Shown here: positions 31,294 to 41,301 of the stretch, one piece after another
How positions within the stretch are numbered: position 1 is the stretch's first letter
Layout: each line of letters opens with the position of its first letter
DNA from: an uncultured Bacteroidota bacterium
Lineage (GTDB): Bacteria; Bacteroidota; Bacteroidia; Bacteroidales; P3
Reading direction: 5' to 3'
Assembly (NCBI GenBank): GCA_902791695.1
Contig: CADAWR010000013.1
Location: 1-64,000 of the forward strand
Length of the DNA stretch: 64,000 nucleotides
Translations under genes and position numbers: made by a program
Notes under the pieces: generated by a model
Databases searched by the model: none
Seen by the model: the letters and a program-made list of their open reading frames with translations, nothing else
Told to the model about the DNA's origin: nothing

Positions 31294-33702
31294 ATGAGAA
31301 GGATAATAGTTGCATTGTTGGTGCTTCTGGCGGTTGGAGTGAACGCCAATGGTCAGACGGCGCGTGAATCGTTGAAGAGTCCTGACGGACGTCTGGAGGT
31401 ACGCTTTGAATTGAAGGACAGCGTGCCTTATTACAGCCTCTACCGCGACGGCAAGGCCGTGGTGCTCGACTCTCGGATGGGATTTACGCTGGAGTGGCGC
31501 AAGAGCGACCTTGCCTCGGGGTTCAAAATAGGCCGTGTGGAGCGCAGCAGCTTCGACGAGGTCTGGCAGCCCGTGTGGGGCGAGGAGGCCAACATCCGCA
31601 ACCACTACAACGAGTTGGCGGTGACTCTGGTGCAGGATTCCTACCTCGACCACGAGGGCCGCCGCGTGGACAAGCCCACGGTGATGATTGTCCGCTTCCG
31701 GATGTACAACGACGGCCTCGGATTCCGCTACGAGTTCCCTTCCGATATCAACGCACTCACGCATTCAAACAATCAAATATTCAACTCGCTGGTCACCTTC
31801 TGGCTCACCGACGAGCTGACGGAGTTCCGCCTGCCTGGCGACCCCATGGCATGGTGGATACCGGGCGACTACGACACCCAGGAGTTCAACTACACCCAGA
31901 GCCGCCTCAGCCAGGTGCGCGAGCTGCACGACAGCCCGCATATCAGCGGCGGCTGGCCTTGGAAGAGTTTTTCCGACACGGGATTGCAGACGGCTTTGCA
32001 GATGAAGACCGACGATGGCCTGTATGTCAATATCCATGAGGCCGCGGTACTGGATTTCCCCACCATGAATCTGGACTTGACTTACAACGAGGAAGTGTAT
32101 AGATTAAAAGTACATCTCACGCCCGATGCCACCGGCTATGTCGGTCGCCTCACCTCGCCCTGCTACTCCCCCTGGCGCACCGTACAGGTGTGCGACAAGG
32201 CCACCGACGTGCTGCGCTCACGCCTCATCCTCAACCTCAACGAACCCTGCGCGCTGGAAGACGTTGGCTGGATACACCCTGTGAAGTACATGGGCGTGTG
32301 GTGGGAGATGATCAGCGACCACAGCACCTGGGGCTACACCAACGACTTTCCGTCGGTGCGCCTGCCAGGCGATCCGTCGCTGCCGCCGTCGCTCCAGGGG
32401 GCCATCACCGACTACACAAAAGCCAAACCCCACGGCCGTCACGGCGCCAACAACGCCAACGTGCGCCGCTATATCGACTTTGCCGCCCAGCACGGCTTCG
32501 ACGCCCTCCTTATAGAGGGCTGGAACATCGGCTGGGAGGACTGGTACGGCAAGGACAAGGACTATGTCTTCGACTTCCTCACCCCTTACCCCGACTTCGA
32601 CCTGCCGGCGCTGAACAAATACGCTCACGAGAAGGGCATCCGTCTCATCATGCACCACGAGAGCAGCTCATCGGTAACCAACTACGAGCGTTTTATGGAG
32701 CGGGCCTACAACTTGATGAACGAGTATGGCTACGATGCCGTGAAGAGCGGCTATGTGGGCCATATCGTGCCCCACGGCGAGCATCACTACAGCCAGCCTA
32801 TCATCAACCACTACCACCGCGCCATCGTCGAGGCCGCCAAGCACCACATCATGGTCAACGCCCACGAGGCCGTGCGCCCCACGGGCCTCTGCCGCACCTG
32901 GCCCAACATGATAGGCAACGAGAGTGCCATGGGCACCGAGTTCCGCGGCCGCATCAACCCCGGCCACACCACCATCCTGCCTTTCACACGCCTGCAGGGT
33001 GGCCCCATGGACTACACCCCCGGCATCTTCGAGACCGACATGGAGCGCAACGCCCCCTGGAACTGCGACCTCATGCGCCACACCATCTGCAACCAGCTGG
33101 GGCTCTACGTCACCTTCTACTCGCCCCTGCAGATGGCCGCCGACTTCCCGGAGCATTATGAGCCTTATATGGATGCCTTCCAGTTCATCAAAGATGTGGC
33201 GGTGGACTGGGACACCAGCATCTACCTCTACGCCGAGCCCGGCGACTATATCGTCACCGCCCGCAAGCCCAAGGTGTCAACGCTCAACCAGGCCGCCGAC
33301 GGAGTGAGCACACTGCCCGACGGCAAGAAAGGTGTCATCAGCAACGCCGCCCGCTTCGTCTATGCCCTCCCCGACACCGTGCAACCTATCAACTTATCAA
33401 CTTATCAACCTAAAGACACATGGTACATCGGTGGCGTCACCGACGAGAACGCCCGCGAGTTCTCTGTCAAGCTCGACTTCCTCAAGCCCGGCGTCAAGTA
33501 CGAAGCCATCATATATGCCGACGCCAAGGACGCCAGCGGCTATGTGTCGGACGTCAAGATAGGCTGGGACGCCGCCCAAAAGGAAGGCTACAACCCCAAG
33601 GCCTACACCGTCACCAAGCAGAAGGTCACCAGCAAGAGCAAGCTCAAACTCCGCATGGCCCCCTGCGGCGGCTTCGCCGTTTCAATCCGAGAGATTAAAT
33701 AA
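31294..33702 (+). CDS. GH97 glycoside hydrolase, inverting (SusB-like) type
   Basis: The 802-residue protein has the signal peptide MRRIIVALLVLLAVGVNANG. It has an N-terminal beta-supersandwich, a central TIM barrel (LIEGWNIGWEDWYGKDKDY) and a C-terminal beta domain. Glu456 (MHHESS), Glu525 (NAHEAV), Glu543 (GNESAM) and Glu549 (GTEF) have spacings 69, 18 and 6, identical to what I recall for SusB Glu439, 508, 526 and 532. The calcium-dependent inverting machinery is therefore present. Likely substrate is an alpha-glucoside, from the family. Two micro-repeat tracts lie in the gene (31761-31785 and 33381-33411). It is followed 10 bp later by a second GH97. Confidence 0.94.
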   Translation: MRRIIVALLVLLAVGVNANGQTARESLKSPDGRLEVRFELKDSVPYYSLYRDGKAVVLDSRMGFTLEWRKSDLASGFKIGRVERSSFDEVWQPVWGEEANIRNHYNELAVTLVQDSYLDHEGRRVDKPTVMIVRFRMYNDGLGFRYEFPSDINALTHSNNQIFNSLVTFWLTDELTEFRLPGDPMAWWIPGDYDTQEFNYTQSRLSQVRELHDSPHISGGWPWKSFSDTGLQTALQMKTDDGLYVNIHEAAVLDFPTMNLDLTYNEEVYRLKVHLTPDATGYVGRLTSPCYSPWRTVQVCDKATDVLRSRLILNLNEPCALEDVGWIHPVKYMGVWWEMISDHSTWGYTNDFPSVRLPGDPSLPPSLQGAITDYTKAKPHGRHGANNANVRRYIDFAAQHGFDALLIEGWNIGWEDWYGKDKDYVFDFLTPYPDFDLPALNKYAHEKGIRLIMHHESSSSVTNYERFMERAYNLMNEYGYDAVKSGYVGHIVPHGEHHYSQPIINHYHRAIVEAAKHHIMVNAHEAVRPTGLCRTWPNMIGNESAMGTEFRGRINPGHTTILPFTRLQGGPMDYTPGIFETDMERNAPWNCDLMRHTICNQLGLYVTFYSPLQMAADFPEHYEPYMDAFQFIKDVAVDWDTSIYLYAEPGDYIVTARKPKVSTLNQAADGVSTLPDGKKGVISNAARFVYALPDTVQPINLSTYQPKDTWYIGGVTDENAREFSVKLDFLKPGVKYEAIIYADAKDASGYVSDVKIGWDAAQKEGYNPKAYTVTKQKVTSKSKLKLRMAPCGGFAVSIREIK

Positions 33703-33712
33703 TTCCCCGCAC

Positions 33713-35812
33713 ATGAAACCAATGAAGTCCATTCCGCTATTCCTCTTGCTTCTGCTAACGCTTCCGCTATCCGCCAAGCCGGAATTCTATAACCTTGTGT
33801 CGCCCAATGGGCGGCTGGTGGCCACGGTGCAGGTGGAGCAGGGGGGAATGTCGTATGCGGTGGAGTACGACAACCGCTTCCTCTCGCCCACCACGGTCAT
33901 TGGACTGAGATACGAGCAGGGAGGGAAGGTGTACGACAAGATGACGGTGCGGAAGGTATCGCGAAAAACCATCGACGAAACCATCGCTTCGCCTTTCAGC
34001 CGGCAGGCCACTATGCGCAACCACTGCAACGAGATGACCCTTTCGCTCCGCGAAGGACTCTCCGTCGTCTTCCGGGCATACGACGACGGAGTGGCCTACC
34101 GATACGTGTGGGAAGGAAAGCCGGGCAAGGTGTTCAACGAGGTGGCGCAATGCTATTACAATGCTGATACGGCCACGGTGCCCTATGTCTCGCAATTTGA
34201 CTCCACGGCCTTCGGCAGCGAGCCTTTCGAACTCAGCAACGTCTGGACGCCACAGTCGGAGAAGTGGAAGAGGTTCTATCCGCAGTACAGCTCCTCCTTC
34301 GAGAACCAGTACCAGACCTTGCCGCTACGCAAAATGGACTCGCGGCGCCTCTGTTTCCTGCCGCTGCTCCTGCACGGCGAAGAGGGCATGAAGATATGCA
34401 TCACCGAGTCGGCGCTGCTGGACTACCCCGGCATGTACATGCGCCACTTCGTCAACGGCATACTGGAATGCCAGCACGCCCCGCTGCCGCGGAGAGTGGA
34501 GCAGGGAGGCCACAACAACCTGCAGTTGCTGGTGCGGGAGCGAGAGGACTACATTGCCGAGATGGACCGCAGCAAGGTCTTCCCTTGGCGCATTATGATG
34601 GTGGGCAGCGACACGGAGATAGCGATGAACAACATGAGCTATCTCCTCGCGGAGCCGTCGCGGGTGGAGGACATCTCCTGGATAGAGCCCGGGAAGGTGG
34701 CGTGGGACTGGTGGAATAACTGGAACATTAGTGGAGTGCCGTTTGAGGCGGGCATCAACAACGATACCTACAAGCACTATATCGACTTCGCATCGCGCTA
34801 CGGTATCGAATATGTCATACTCGACGAGGGCTGGGCGGTGAACGGTAAGGCCGACCTCTTCCAGGTGGTGCCTGAGATAGACCTGCCCATGCTTGTAAAT
34901 TACGCCAAGGAACGCAATGTGGGCCTCATCCTGTGGGCAGGATACTACGCCTTCGACCGCGACATGGAGCGCGTCTGCCAGCACTACAGCGCGATGGGCG
35001 TCAAGGGCTTCAAGGTCGATTTCATGGACCGCGACGACCAGATGGTCACCGACTTCTACCGCCGCACGGCCGAGACCTGCGCCCGATACCACCTGGTAGT
35101 CGACTTTCACGGTGCCTTCAAGCCAGCAGGACTGAACCGCACCTATCCCAACGTGCTCAACTTCGAGGGTGTTTTCGGCCTCGAACAGATGCGGTGGGCA
35201 GGGCTGGAATGGGACCAGATGCGCTACGACTGCGAGATACCTTTCATTCGTCAAGCCGCAGGGCCGATGGACTACACACAGGGCGCCATGCTCAACGGCT
35301 GCCGCAACAGCTTCCATCCCACCTGGAACGAGCCTATGAGCCAGGGCACTCGCTGCCACCAGCTGGCGCTGTACGTGGTGCTGGAATCGCCGCTGAACAT
35401 GCTCTGCGACTCGCCGACGAACTACGAAAAGGAGCCTGACTACACGCGCTTCGTGGCCGAGATACCCACGGTGTGGGACGAGACACGGGTGCTGGAGGGA
35501 AAGGTGGGCGAATACATCGTCACCGCGCGGCGTAAGGGAGAGTGTTGGTACATTGGAGGCATCACCAACTGGAACGAGCGGGACATAGAGCTGGACCTTG
35601 CGGGACTTTGCAAAGCCGCTGCCGACCGTAAAATGCCTGTCTGCGGATCAGATGTCATGGACAGCGTGACGATATATACCGACGGCAAAAATGCTCACCG
35701 CAAGGGAAGCGACTACCGGGAGGAAACCTTCCTACCGACGGACACCAAATACACTATCCACCTTGCGCCAGGAGGGGGATTCCTAATGAAGATAAAACCC
35801 TTTAACCATTGA
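33713..35812 (+). CDS. GH97 glycoside hydrolase, retaining (alpha-galactosidase-like) type
   Basis: The 699-residue protein has an N-terminal signal (MKSIPLFLLLLLTLPLSA after an optional first three codons). The TIM barrel carries Asp436 in GFKVDFMDRDDQ as nucleophile and Glu491 in FGLEQMRW as acid/base. Their spacing of 55 equals the Asp415/Glu470 pair I recall for the retaining BtGal97b. DFHGAFKPAGLNRTYPN and GPMDYTQGAM are conserved GH97 segments. It probably releases terminal alpha-galactose or a related sugar; the substrate is not proven. It lies one base before the GH78 start, so it is in the same operon. Confidence 0.94.
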   Translation: MKPMKSIPLFLLLLLTLPLSAKPEFYNLVSPNGRLVATVQVEQGGMSYAVEYDNRFLSPTTVIGLRYEQGGKVYDKMTVRKVSRKTIDETIASPFSRQATMRNHCNEMTLSLREGLSVVFRAYDDGVAYRYVWEGKPGKVFNEVAQCYYNADTATVPYVSQFDSTAFGSEPFELSNVWTPQSEKWKRFYPQYSSSFENQYQTLPLRKMDSRRLCFLPLLLHGEEGMKICITESALLDYPGMYMRHFVNGILECQHAPLPRRVEQGGHNNLQLLVREREDYIAEMDRSKVFPWRIMMVGSDTEIAMNNMSYLLAEPSRVEDISWIEPGKVAWDWWNNWNISGVPFEAGINNDTYKHYIDFASRYGIEYVILDEGWAVNGKADLFQVVPEIDLPMLVNYAKERNVGLILWAGYYAFDRDMERVCQHYSAMGVKGFKVDFMDRDDQMVTDFYRRTAETCARYHLVVDFHGAFKPAGLNRTYPNVLNFEGVFGLEQMRWAGLEWDQMRYDCEIPFIRQAAGPMDYTQGAMLNGCRNSFHPTWNEPMSQGTRCHQLALYVVLESPLNMLCDSPTNYEKEPDYTRFVAEIPTVWDETRVLEGKVGEYIVTARRKGECWYIGGITNWNERDIELDLAGLCKAAADRKMPVCGSDVMDSVTIYTDGKNAHRKGSDYREETFLPTDTKYTIHLAPGGGFLMKIKPFNH

Positions 35813-35813
35813 A

Positions 35814-38654
35814 ATGAAACAGATTGCCCCACTCTTCCTATGCATCCTGTTGCTCTGCTCGTGCGCGAGCAAGGTAACGATGGTGAATCTCTCTGTCGAG
35901 ATGCAGGGACGGCAGATTGGCGAACGCGACCGAAGCGGAGCGACGGAAATCTTTCTGGCTACCGCCGAGCCTCGCTTCTGCTGGCAGTATGAGGCTGGGG
36001 TGAACAACGTAGTTCAGACGGATTACCGCATCATCGTGGCCTCCACGGAAGAGAATGCGAGGAAGGGCATCAGCGACCTGTGGGATTCAAGAAAGGTAGA
36101 CACAAACCAGATGCTTTACATCCCCTACGGGGGCAGTCCGTTGAAGAGCCGCGACCGCTGCTGGTGGAAGGTGTACACCACCGTGACCTACGGCAAGCAT
36201 AATAGAAAAAAGACCCTGGAGAGCGAGGTGCAGCACTTCGAGATAAGCCTGCTCTCACCCGACGACTGGAAGGCACACTGGATTGGGCGCGACTACGCGG
36301 ATGACCAATTGGAAGGCCACACCGTCATCGCCGCCCGCTACCTGCGCAAAGAATTTGCTTTGCGTAAAGATATCGCCCAAGCGCGATTATACATCAGCGG
36401 ATTGGGACAATACCAAGTATTCTTCAATGGAAAAGAAGTGGCACCAGACGAACTGCTGAAACCTACACTGAGCGACTACACGCAGCGCATCTATTTTAAT
36501 GCCTACGATGTTACGTCTGGCCTTCGCGAAGGCGGCAACGCCGTGGGTGTGATACTCGAAGGCGGCCGTTTCACCACCGTGCGCCACGACACCAACTACT
36601 TGGAGTGGTGCGGAATCAACCACGCGGCCCACTACGGCCTTCCACAGTTGCTGCTGCAGCTGGAGGTGTTCTACAAGGACGGCACCGCCGACACCTTCGT
36701 AAGTGACAACAGTTGGAAGATTACCAATCGCGGTCCGATACGCAAGAGCAACGAGTTCGACGGCGAGACCTACGATGCGCGGCTTGACCTCGGCGCGTGG
36801 ACACTGCCGAACTATGACGACAGTGAGTGGGACGACGTTGTGGTCGATTACGACCAGCAGAACATGTACCGCGAGGATATTTATAACCCCCGCCACCGTG
36901 TCACTCGCGAATACCCCGTCGTTACCGGCAGTCCATTGCCCCAGGACTACCAGCGTCCCCTCCCAATGCAACTACTCGCGCCGCAACCCAATCCTAACAT
37001 CAAAGTTCAGCATCTTATAAAGCCTCAGTCCGTCTTTCCAATGGGAGATAAATGGATTGTAGACATGGGCCAAAATATGGTAGGAGTTATAGCCGTCGAG
37101 CTTGACAACATGCATTATGGCGACACCATAACCTTTCGCTATGCCGAGCTGCTCAATGCCGACGGTAGACTCTACACAGACAACCTCCGTAGTGCAGAAT
37201 GTACCGACCGCTACATTGCCGCCGAAAGCAGCGACTACTGGTACCCCAAGTTTACCTATCACGGCTTCCGATATGTCGAGATTTCTGGCATTCGCTATCA
37301 ACCCATTCCAGAATCCTTCACTGGACTTGTGCTGTACGATGAAATGCCCATCACCGGCAGCTTCGAGACCTCCGACAGCGTCATCAACGCTGTCTACCGC
37401 AACGCCACATGGGGCATACGCGGCAACTACCGCTCCATGCCCACCGACTGCCCCCAGCGCGACGAACGCATGGGCTGGACCGGCGACCGCACCACCGGCT
37501 GCTACGGCGAGAGCTTAATCTTCGACAACCACCGCCTCTACGCCAAGTGGCTGCAGGACCTCGCAGACAGCCAGTGGGAGAACGGCGCACTACCGGATGT
37601 GGCACCCGCCTATTGGCGAAACTACACCGACAACATGACCTGGCCGGGAGCGTTCATCACCGTCGCCGATATGCTCCTCCAGCGCTATGGTGACATTCGT
37701 CCCGTCGAGCAGCACTACGACGCTATGAAACGCTGGATGCTCCACATGAAGAAATACTACCTTAAGGATGGCATACTGATACGCGACACTTATGGCGACT
37801 GGTGCGTGCCGCCCGAGAGTCCCGAACTGATACATACCCGCGACACCAACCGCATGACATGGCCTGCCAACCTCTCCACCCCCTACTACTATCAATACTG
37901 CAAGATAATGAAAGGCTTTGCGGCCAAGACTGGCAAATATGCCGACACAGCATATTTCCGGGATGAGATGGACTTCGTCATAAGCGCCTATAACGCTCGC
38001 TACCTCGATACCGTTCGCGGCTGCTACAGCAACAACACCGTCACTGCCAACCTTCTACCGCTGGCCTTCGGCATGGTCCCCTCGGATAGACTCGAACGCA
38101 AGGTCTTTGGCAACATCGTCGACAAAATAGAGAACGACTTCGGCGGCCACGTCGCCACCGGCGTGGTGGGCATCCAGCACCTTATGCGCACCCTCACTGA
38201 ACATTGCCGCGGAGACCTTGCACTGAAGCTGGCCACCGACACTACCTACCCCTCCTGGGGCTATATGGTAAAGAAGGGAGCCTCCACCATCTGGGAGCTG
38301 TGGAACGGCGACACTGGCGACCCGGCAATGAACTCTGGCAACCACGTGATGCTCTTAGGCGACCTTATCATCTGGTACTACTCTTACCTCGGCGGCCTCC
38401 GCAGCACATCGGGCAACAATTCCTTCTTGCTACAACCTAATCCTATCGAGGGTCTAGACTACGTCAACTGCTCATATAACTCTGTATATGGGCGGATAGA
38501 AAGCAACTGGCACCGCAATGGCGACCGCTTCGAGTGGGACATCGTCATTCCGCCCAACACCTCGGCCACCGTGATGCTGCCCACCAGCCATTGCGGCTGG
38601 GAGACACATCCCCTCGGCAGCGGCCGTCACCACCTCATATCGATACTGAAATGA
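35814..38654 (+). CDS. GH78 alpha-L-rhamnosidase (lipoprotein)
   Basis: The 946-residue protein starts MKQIAPLFLCILLLCSCASK (lipobox LCSC), so it is probably surface or periplasm anchored. Bac_rhamnosid N-terminal beta domains (WKAHWIGRDY, AAHYGLPQLLLQLEVFYKDGT) are followed by the (alpha/alpha)6 barrel. The catalytic signature is MPTDCPQRDERMGWTGD with its general-acid region, and a C-terminal beta sandwich is present. It removes terminal alpha-L-rhamnose by inversion. Its stop overlaps the next GH78 as ATGA. Confidence 0.95.
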   Translation: MKQIAPLFLCILLLCSCASKVTMVNLSVEMQGRQIGERDRSGATEIFLATAEPRFCWQYEAGVNNVVQTDYRIIVASTEENARKGISDLWDSRKVDTNQMLYIPYGGSPLKSRDRCWWKVYTTVTYGKHNRKKTLESEVQHFEISLLSPDDWKAHWIGRDYADDQLEGHTVIAARYLRKEFALRKDIAQARLYISGLGQYQVFFNGKEVAPDELLKPTLSDYTQRIYFNAYDVTSGLREGGNAVGVILEGGRFTTVRHDTNYLEWCGINHAAHYGLPQLLLQLEVFYKDGTADTFVSDNSWKITNRGPIRKSNEFDGETYDARLDLGAWTLPNYDDSEWDDVVVDYDQQNMYREDIYNPRHRVTREYPVVTGSPLPQDYQRPLPMQLLAPQPNPNIKVQHLIKPQSVFPMGDKWIVDMGQNMVGVIAVELDNMHYGDTITFRYAELLNADGRLYTDNLRSAECTDRYIAAESSDYWYPKFTYHGFRYVEISGIRYQPIPESFTGLVLYDEMPITGSFETSDSVINAVYRNATWGIRGNYRSMPTDCPQRDERMGWTGDRTTGCYGESLIFDNHRLYAKWLQDLADSQWENGALPDVAPAYWRNYTDNMTWPGAFITVADMLLQRYGDIRPVEQHYDAMKRWMLHMKKYYLKDGILIRDTYGDWCVPPESPELIHTRDTNRMTWPANLSTPYYYQYCKIMKGFAAKTGKYADTAYFRDEMDFVISAYNARYLDTVRGCYSNNTVTANLLPLAFGMVPSDRLERKVFGNIVDKIENDFGGHVATGVVGIQHLMRTLTEHCRGDLALKLATDTTYPSWGYMVKKGASTIWELWNGDTGDPAMNSGNHVMLLGDLIIWYYSYLGGLRSTSGNNSFLLQPNPIEGLDYVNCSYNSVYGRIESNWHRNGDRFEWDIVIPPNTSATVMLPTSHCGWETHPLGSGRHHLISILK

Positions 38655-40861
38655 GATCAAGATTTTTATTAGGTCTATTGCTATGGGTGGCGGTGTCTGC
38701 CAATGGACAGCAGTTCATCGGCTGCCGCCAGGGCGACAGCTGGGCCGAGACGCCCATGCTACGAACCACGTTCCATATCGACCACGGCGAATTGCGACAC
38801 TCTGATTTGCAGACCGTTGTCTTTCAGGTGTCTGTTGTATCGTTGGGGTACCACGAGGTGTATGTCAATGATACCAAGGTGGGTGACTATGTAATGCAGC
38901 CTGCCGTGTCGCAGCTCGACAAACGGGCGCTGTGGGTTAAATACGACATCACACCGTACATTCACGAAGGCGACAACGAGCTGATGCTTTGGCTGGGCCA
39001 AGGGTGGGGGCGCATCTATGGCACTCCGGCAGTGGTAAAAGCGACGGTGGAGAAAACCGTCTCCGACGGCGAATGTGGACTGATATATGAAATCCTTAAG
39101 ACCGACAGCACCTGGGAGGCCTCGCCATCACCCTACAGCTATACCGGCAGCTGGCAGCCTATGCAGTTCGGCGGCGAACGCTACGACGCGCGAGTAAAGG
39201 AGCGTTGGCGCCCGGCATCAATATATGACGCAAAAGATATTTCCAGCTCACGGCAGGAGTTTGCGGGCAACCAAATCGTCGACACCCTGGATCCCGTAGG
39301 GCAATCGACGTTGCCCGATGGCTCGACGCTGATTGACTTCGGCCGCGTGGTGACTGGATGGTTCTATGCCGTATATGGCCTGATGGATTCTGGGCAGGCG
39401 GTGACAATGGAGTACCTCGACCACTTGGAGGCCAAGCCTCCTTTCATCGAGACCGACGTCTTTGTCTCCGACCGCGCCCCGTATAATATCTTCCGCAACC
39501 GCTTCCACATGCACGCTTTCCGCTATGTGCGAGTGAAAGGGGCCGGTGTGGGACATGCCCGCGCCTTGCAGATCAGCGCTGTCGACCCCTATGGCGGTGC
39601 CACCTTCGAGTGCTCTGACCCGCGACTCAACGCTATCCACGACATAGTGAAGTACACCTTCAGCTGCCTCACCTTCAGCGGCTATATGGTCGACTGTCCG
39701 CACATAGAGCGCATGGGCTACGGTGGCGACGGCAACTCGTCGACCAACACCCTCCAGATCCTATGGGATGTTCGCAGCACCTATGCCAACTGGATGCAGG
39801 CCTGGCACGACGCCATGCAGCCCGACGGCGACTTGCCCTACGTGGCTCCCACCTTCCGCACCGGCGGCGGCCCCTACTGGCAGGGCTTCGTGGTCAAAGC
39901 CCCGTGGCGCACCTACCTCAACTACGGCGACCGCTTGCTCATCTACCGCCACTATAACGACATGAAGCGTTGGCTTGGATACATCGAGCGCCACAGCGTG
40001 GACTATATCCTGCAACCCTGGCCCGACAACGAGCACCACAGTTGGTTTCTCGGCGACTGGGCTGTTCCAGAAGGGGTCGACAAGGGCGGTGAGAGCGTGC
40101 TACACGTAAGCAGCTGTTTCATCAGCGACTGTCTCGCCGATATGGTGCAGATGGCCCGCATGACAGGACATCCCGACGACGCACAGCACTACGCCGCATG
40201 GAGACGAAACCTTAACGTCTCTATCCACCGCCATTTCTACCACCCTGAGACGCATACCTACGCCAACGGTACACCCCTCGACCAATGCTACGCCCTGTTG
40301 ATTGGCGTACCGCCCGACAGCGCCACCGCTGCTGCGGTGAAGGCCCAACTCATCAAAGACTGCCACGGGAAGTACCGCGACCACATCGCCGCCGGCCTCA
40401 TGGGTGTGCCCATCTTCACCGAGTGGTGCATCAGCGAACGGCAGACCGACCTCATGGCCACCATCCTGCGGCAAGAAGACTATCCCGGCTACCTCTACAT
40501 GATAAATCATGGAGCCACCACCACATGGGAATCGTGGGACTGCGGCCGCCCCGGTAAGGAGGACCGCAGCCGCGTGCACAACTGCTACAACGGCATAGGC
40601 GTTTGGTTCTACCAAGCTGTGGCCGGCATACGCCCCGACCCAGAACAGCCGGGCTACCGCCACTTCTTCGTCGACCCGCAACCGGTCGATGGTGTCTCTT
40701 GGGTCAAAGCCGCCAAGCCTACCCCATATGGCACCATCGGTATTGAAATCACAGGCAGCAAGCTGAAACTCACCGTGCCGGAAAACACCACCGCCACCGT
40801 CTTCCCAAACACCTCCCACGAGCGTACGTTGTCCGCTGGAGAATGGACCTTGTCGCTATGA
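38651..40861 (+). CDS. GH78 alpha-L-rhamnosidase, divergent
   Basis: The 736-residue protein starts MRSRFLLGLLLWVAVSANGQ, translationally coupled to the first GH78; an earlier in-frame ATG lies inside that gene and was rejected. It has the catalytic-loop variant VDCPHIERMGYGGDG in place of DCPQRDERxGWTGD, and GATTTWESWDCGRP near the barrel end. It is shorter than its neighbour by about 200 residues at the N-terminus and is not a recent duplicate of it. It probably cleaves a different rhamnosyl linkage. Confidence 0.93.
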   Translation: MRSRFLLGLLLWVAVSANGQQFIGCRQGDSWAETPMLRTTFHIDHGELRHSDLQTVVFQVSVVSLGYHEVYVNDTKVGDYVMQPAVSQLDKRALWVKYDITPYIHEGDNELMLWLGQGWGRIYGTPAVVKATVEKTVSDGECGLIYEILKTDSTWEASPSPYSYTGSWQPMQFGGERYDARVKERWRPASIYDAKDISSSRQEFAGNQIVDTLDPVGQSTLPDGSTLIDFGRVVTGWFYAVYGLMDSGQAVTMEYLDHLEAKPPFIETDVFVSDRAPYNIFRNRFHMHAFRYVRVKGAGVGHARALQISAVDPYGGATFECSDPRLNAIHDIVKYTFSCLTFSGYMVDCPHIERMGYGGDGNSSTNTLQILWDVRSTYANWMQAWHDAMQPDGDLPYVAPTFRTGGGPYWQGFVVKAPWRTYLNYGDRLLIYRHYNDMKRWLGYIERHSVDYILQPWPDNEHHSWFLGDWAVPEGVDKGGESVLHVSSCFISDCLADMVQMARMTGHPDDAQHYAAWRRNLNVSIHRHFYHPETHTYANGTPLDQCYALLIGVPPDSATAAAVKAQLIKDCHGKYRDHIAAGLMGVPIFTEWCISERQTDLMATILRQEDYPGYLYMINHGATTTWESWDCGRPGKEDRSRVHNCYNGIGVWFYQAVAGIRPDPEQPGYRHFFVDPQPVDGVSWVKAAKPTPYGTIGIEITGSKLKLTVPENTTATVFPNTSHERTLSAGEWTLSL

Positions 40862-41301
40862 TCAAGAATCTCGGACTCTTCGGCCTATTCTTGGCATGTA
40901 TGCTTTCGGCTACCGTCGTACCATTCTCGTCCGAGGCGGTCGTCGCCGCCGCCGCACTGCTCGACTATCCCCGTTGGCTCATCGTGCTAGTGGCCTCACT
41001 CGGCAACACCGCCGGTGGAATGGTGAGTTTCCTCATGGGCTGGCTCTGCCGGTGGGAGTGGTTTGAGCGTTTCTTCAAGGTGAAGCGTGAGAAACTCGAG
41101 CGTCTGCGTGACAAGATCAAGCGCTACGGTCTCTCTGCGGCCCTTCTCACTTGGCTGCCTTTCGTCGGTGACCCTATAGCCATTGCCATGGGTCTCATGC
41201 GGCTCAACCCTTGGTGGACTCTGCTGCTTATGTTCATCGGCAAGGGCATGCGCTATGCTGTCACCCTTGGACTGTTAAGCCTCACCGGATGGGGCGCCTA
41301 A
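40858..41301 (+). CDS. YqaA-like (VTT/DedA-related) small membrane protein
   Basis: There are 147 residues from the ATG that overlaps the GH78 stop as ATGA; an ATG five codons earlier is also open. TM segments include NLGLFGLFLACMLSATVVPFSSEAVVAAAALL and WWTLLLMFIGKGMRYAVTLGLLSL, with GDPIAIAMGLMRLN between, the SNARE-associated YqaA pattern. DedA-superfamily proteins flip or scramble lipid carriers. Its 3' end overlaps the convergent EamA gene by 4 bp. Confidence 0.82.
   Translation: MIKNLGLFGLFLACMLSATVVPFSSEAVVAAAALLDYPRWLIVLVASLGNTAGGMVSFLMGWLCRWEWFERFFKVKREKLERLRDKIKRYGLSAALLTWLPFVGDPIAIAMGLMRLNPWWTLLLMFIGKGMRYAVTLGLLSLTGWGA

Noticed and set aside
31294-41301. Complete polysaccharide utilisation locus
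   Set aside because: No SusC, SusD, surface glycan-binding protein, sensor or anti-sigma was found in the window, so only an enzyme run can be claimed.
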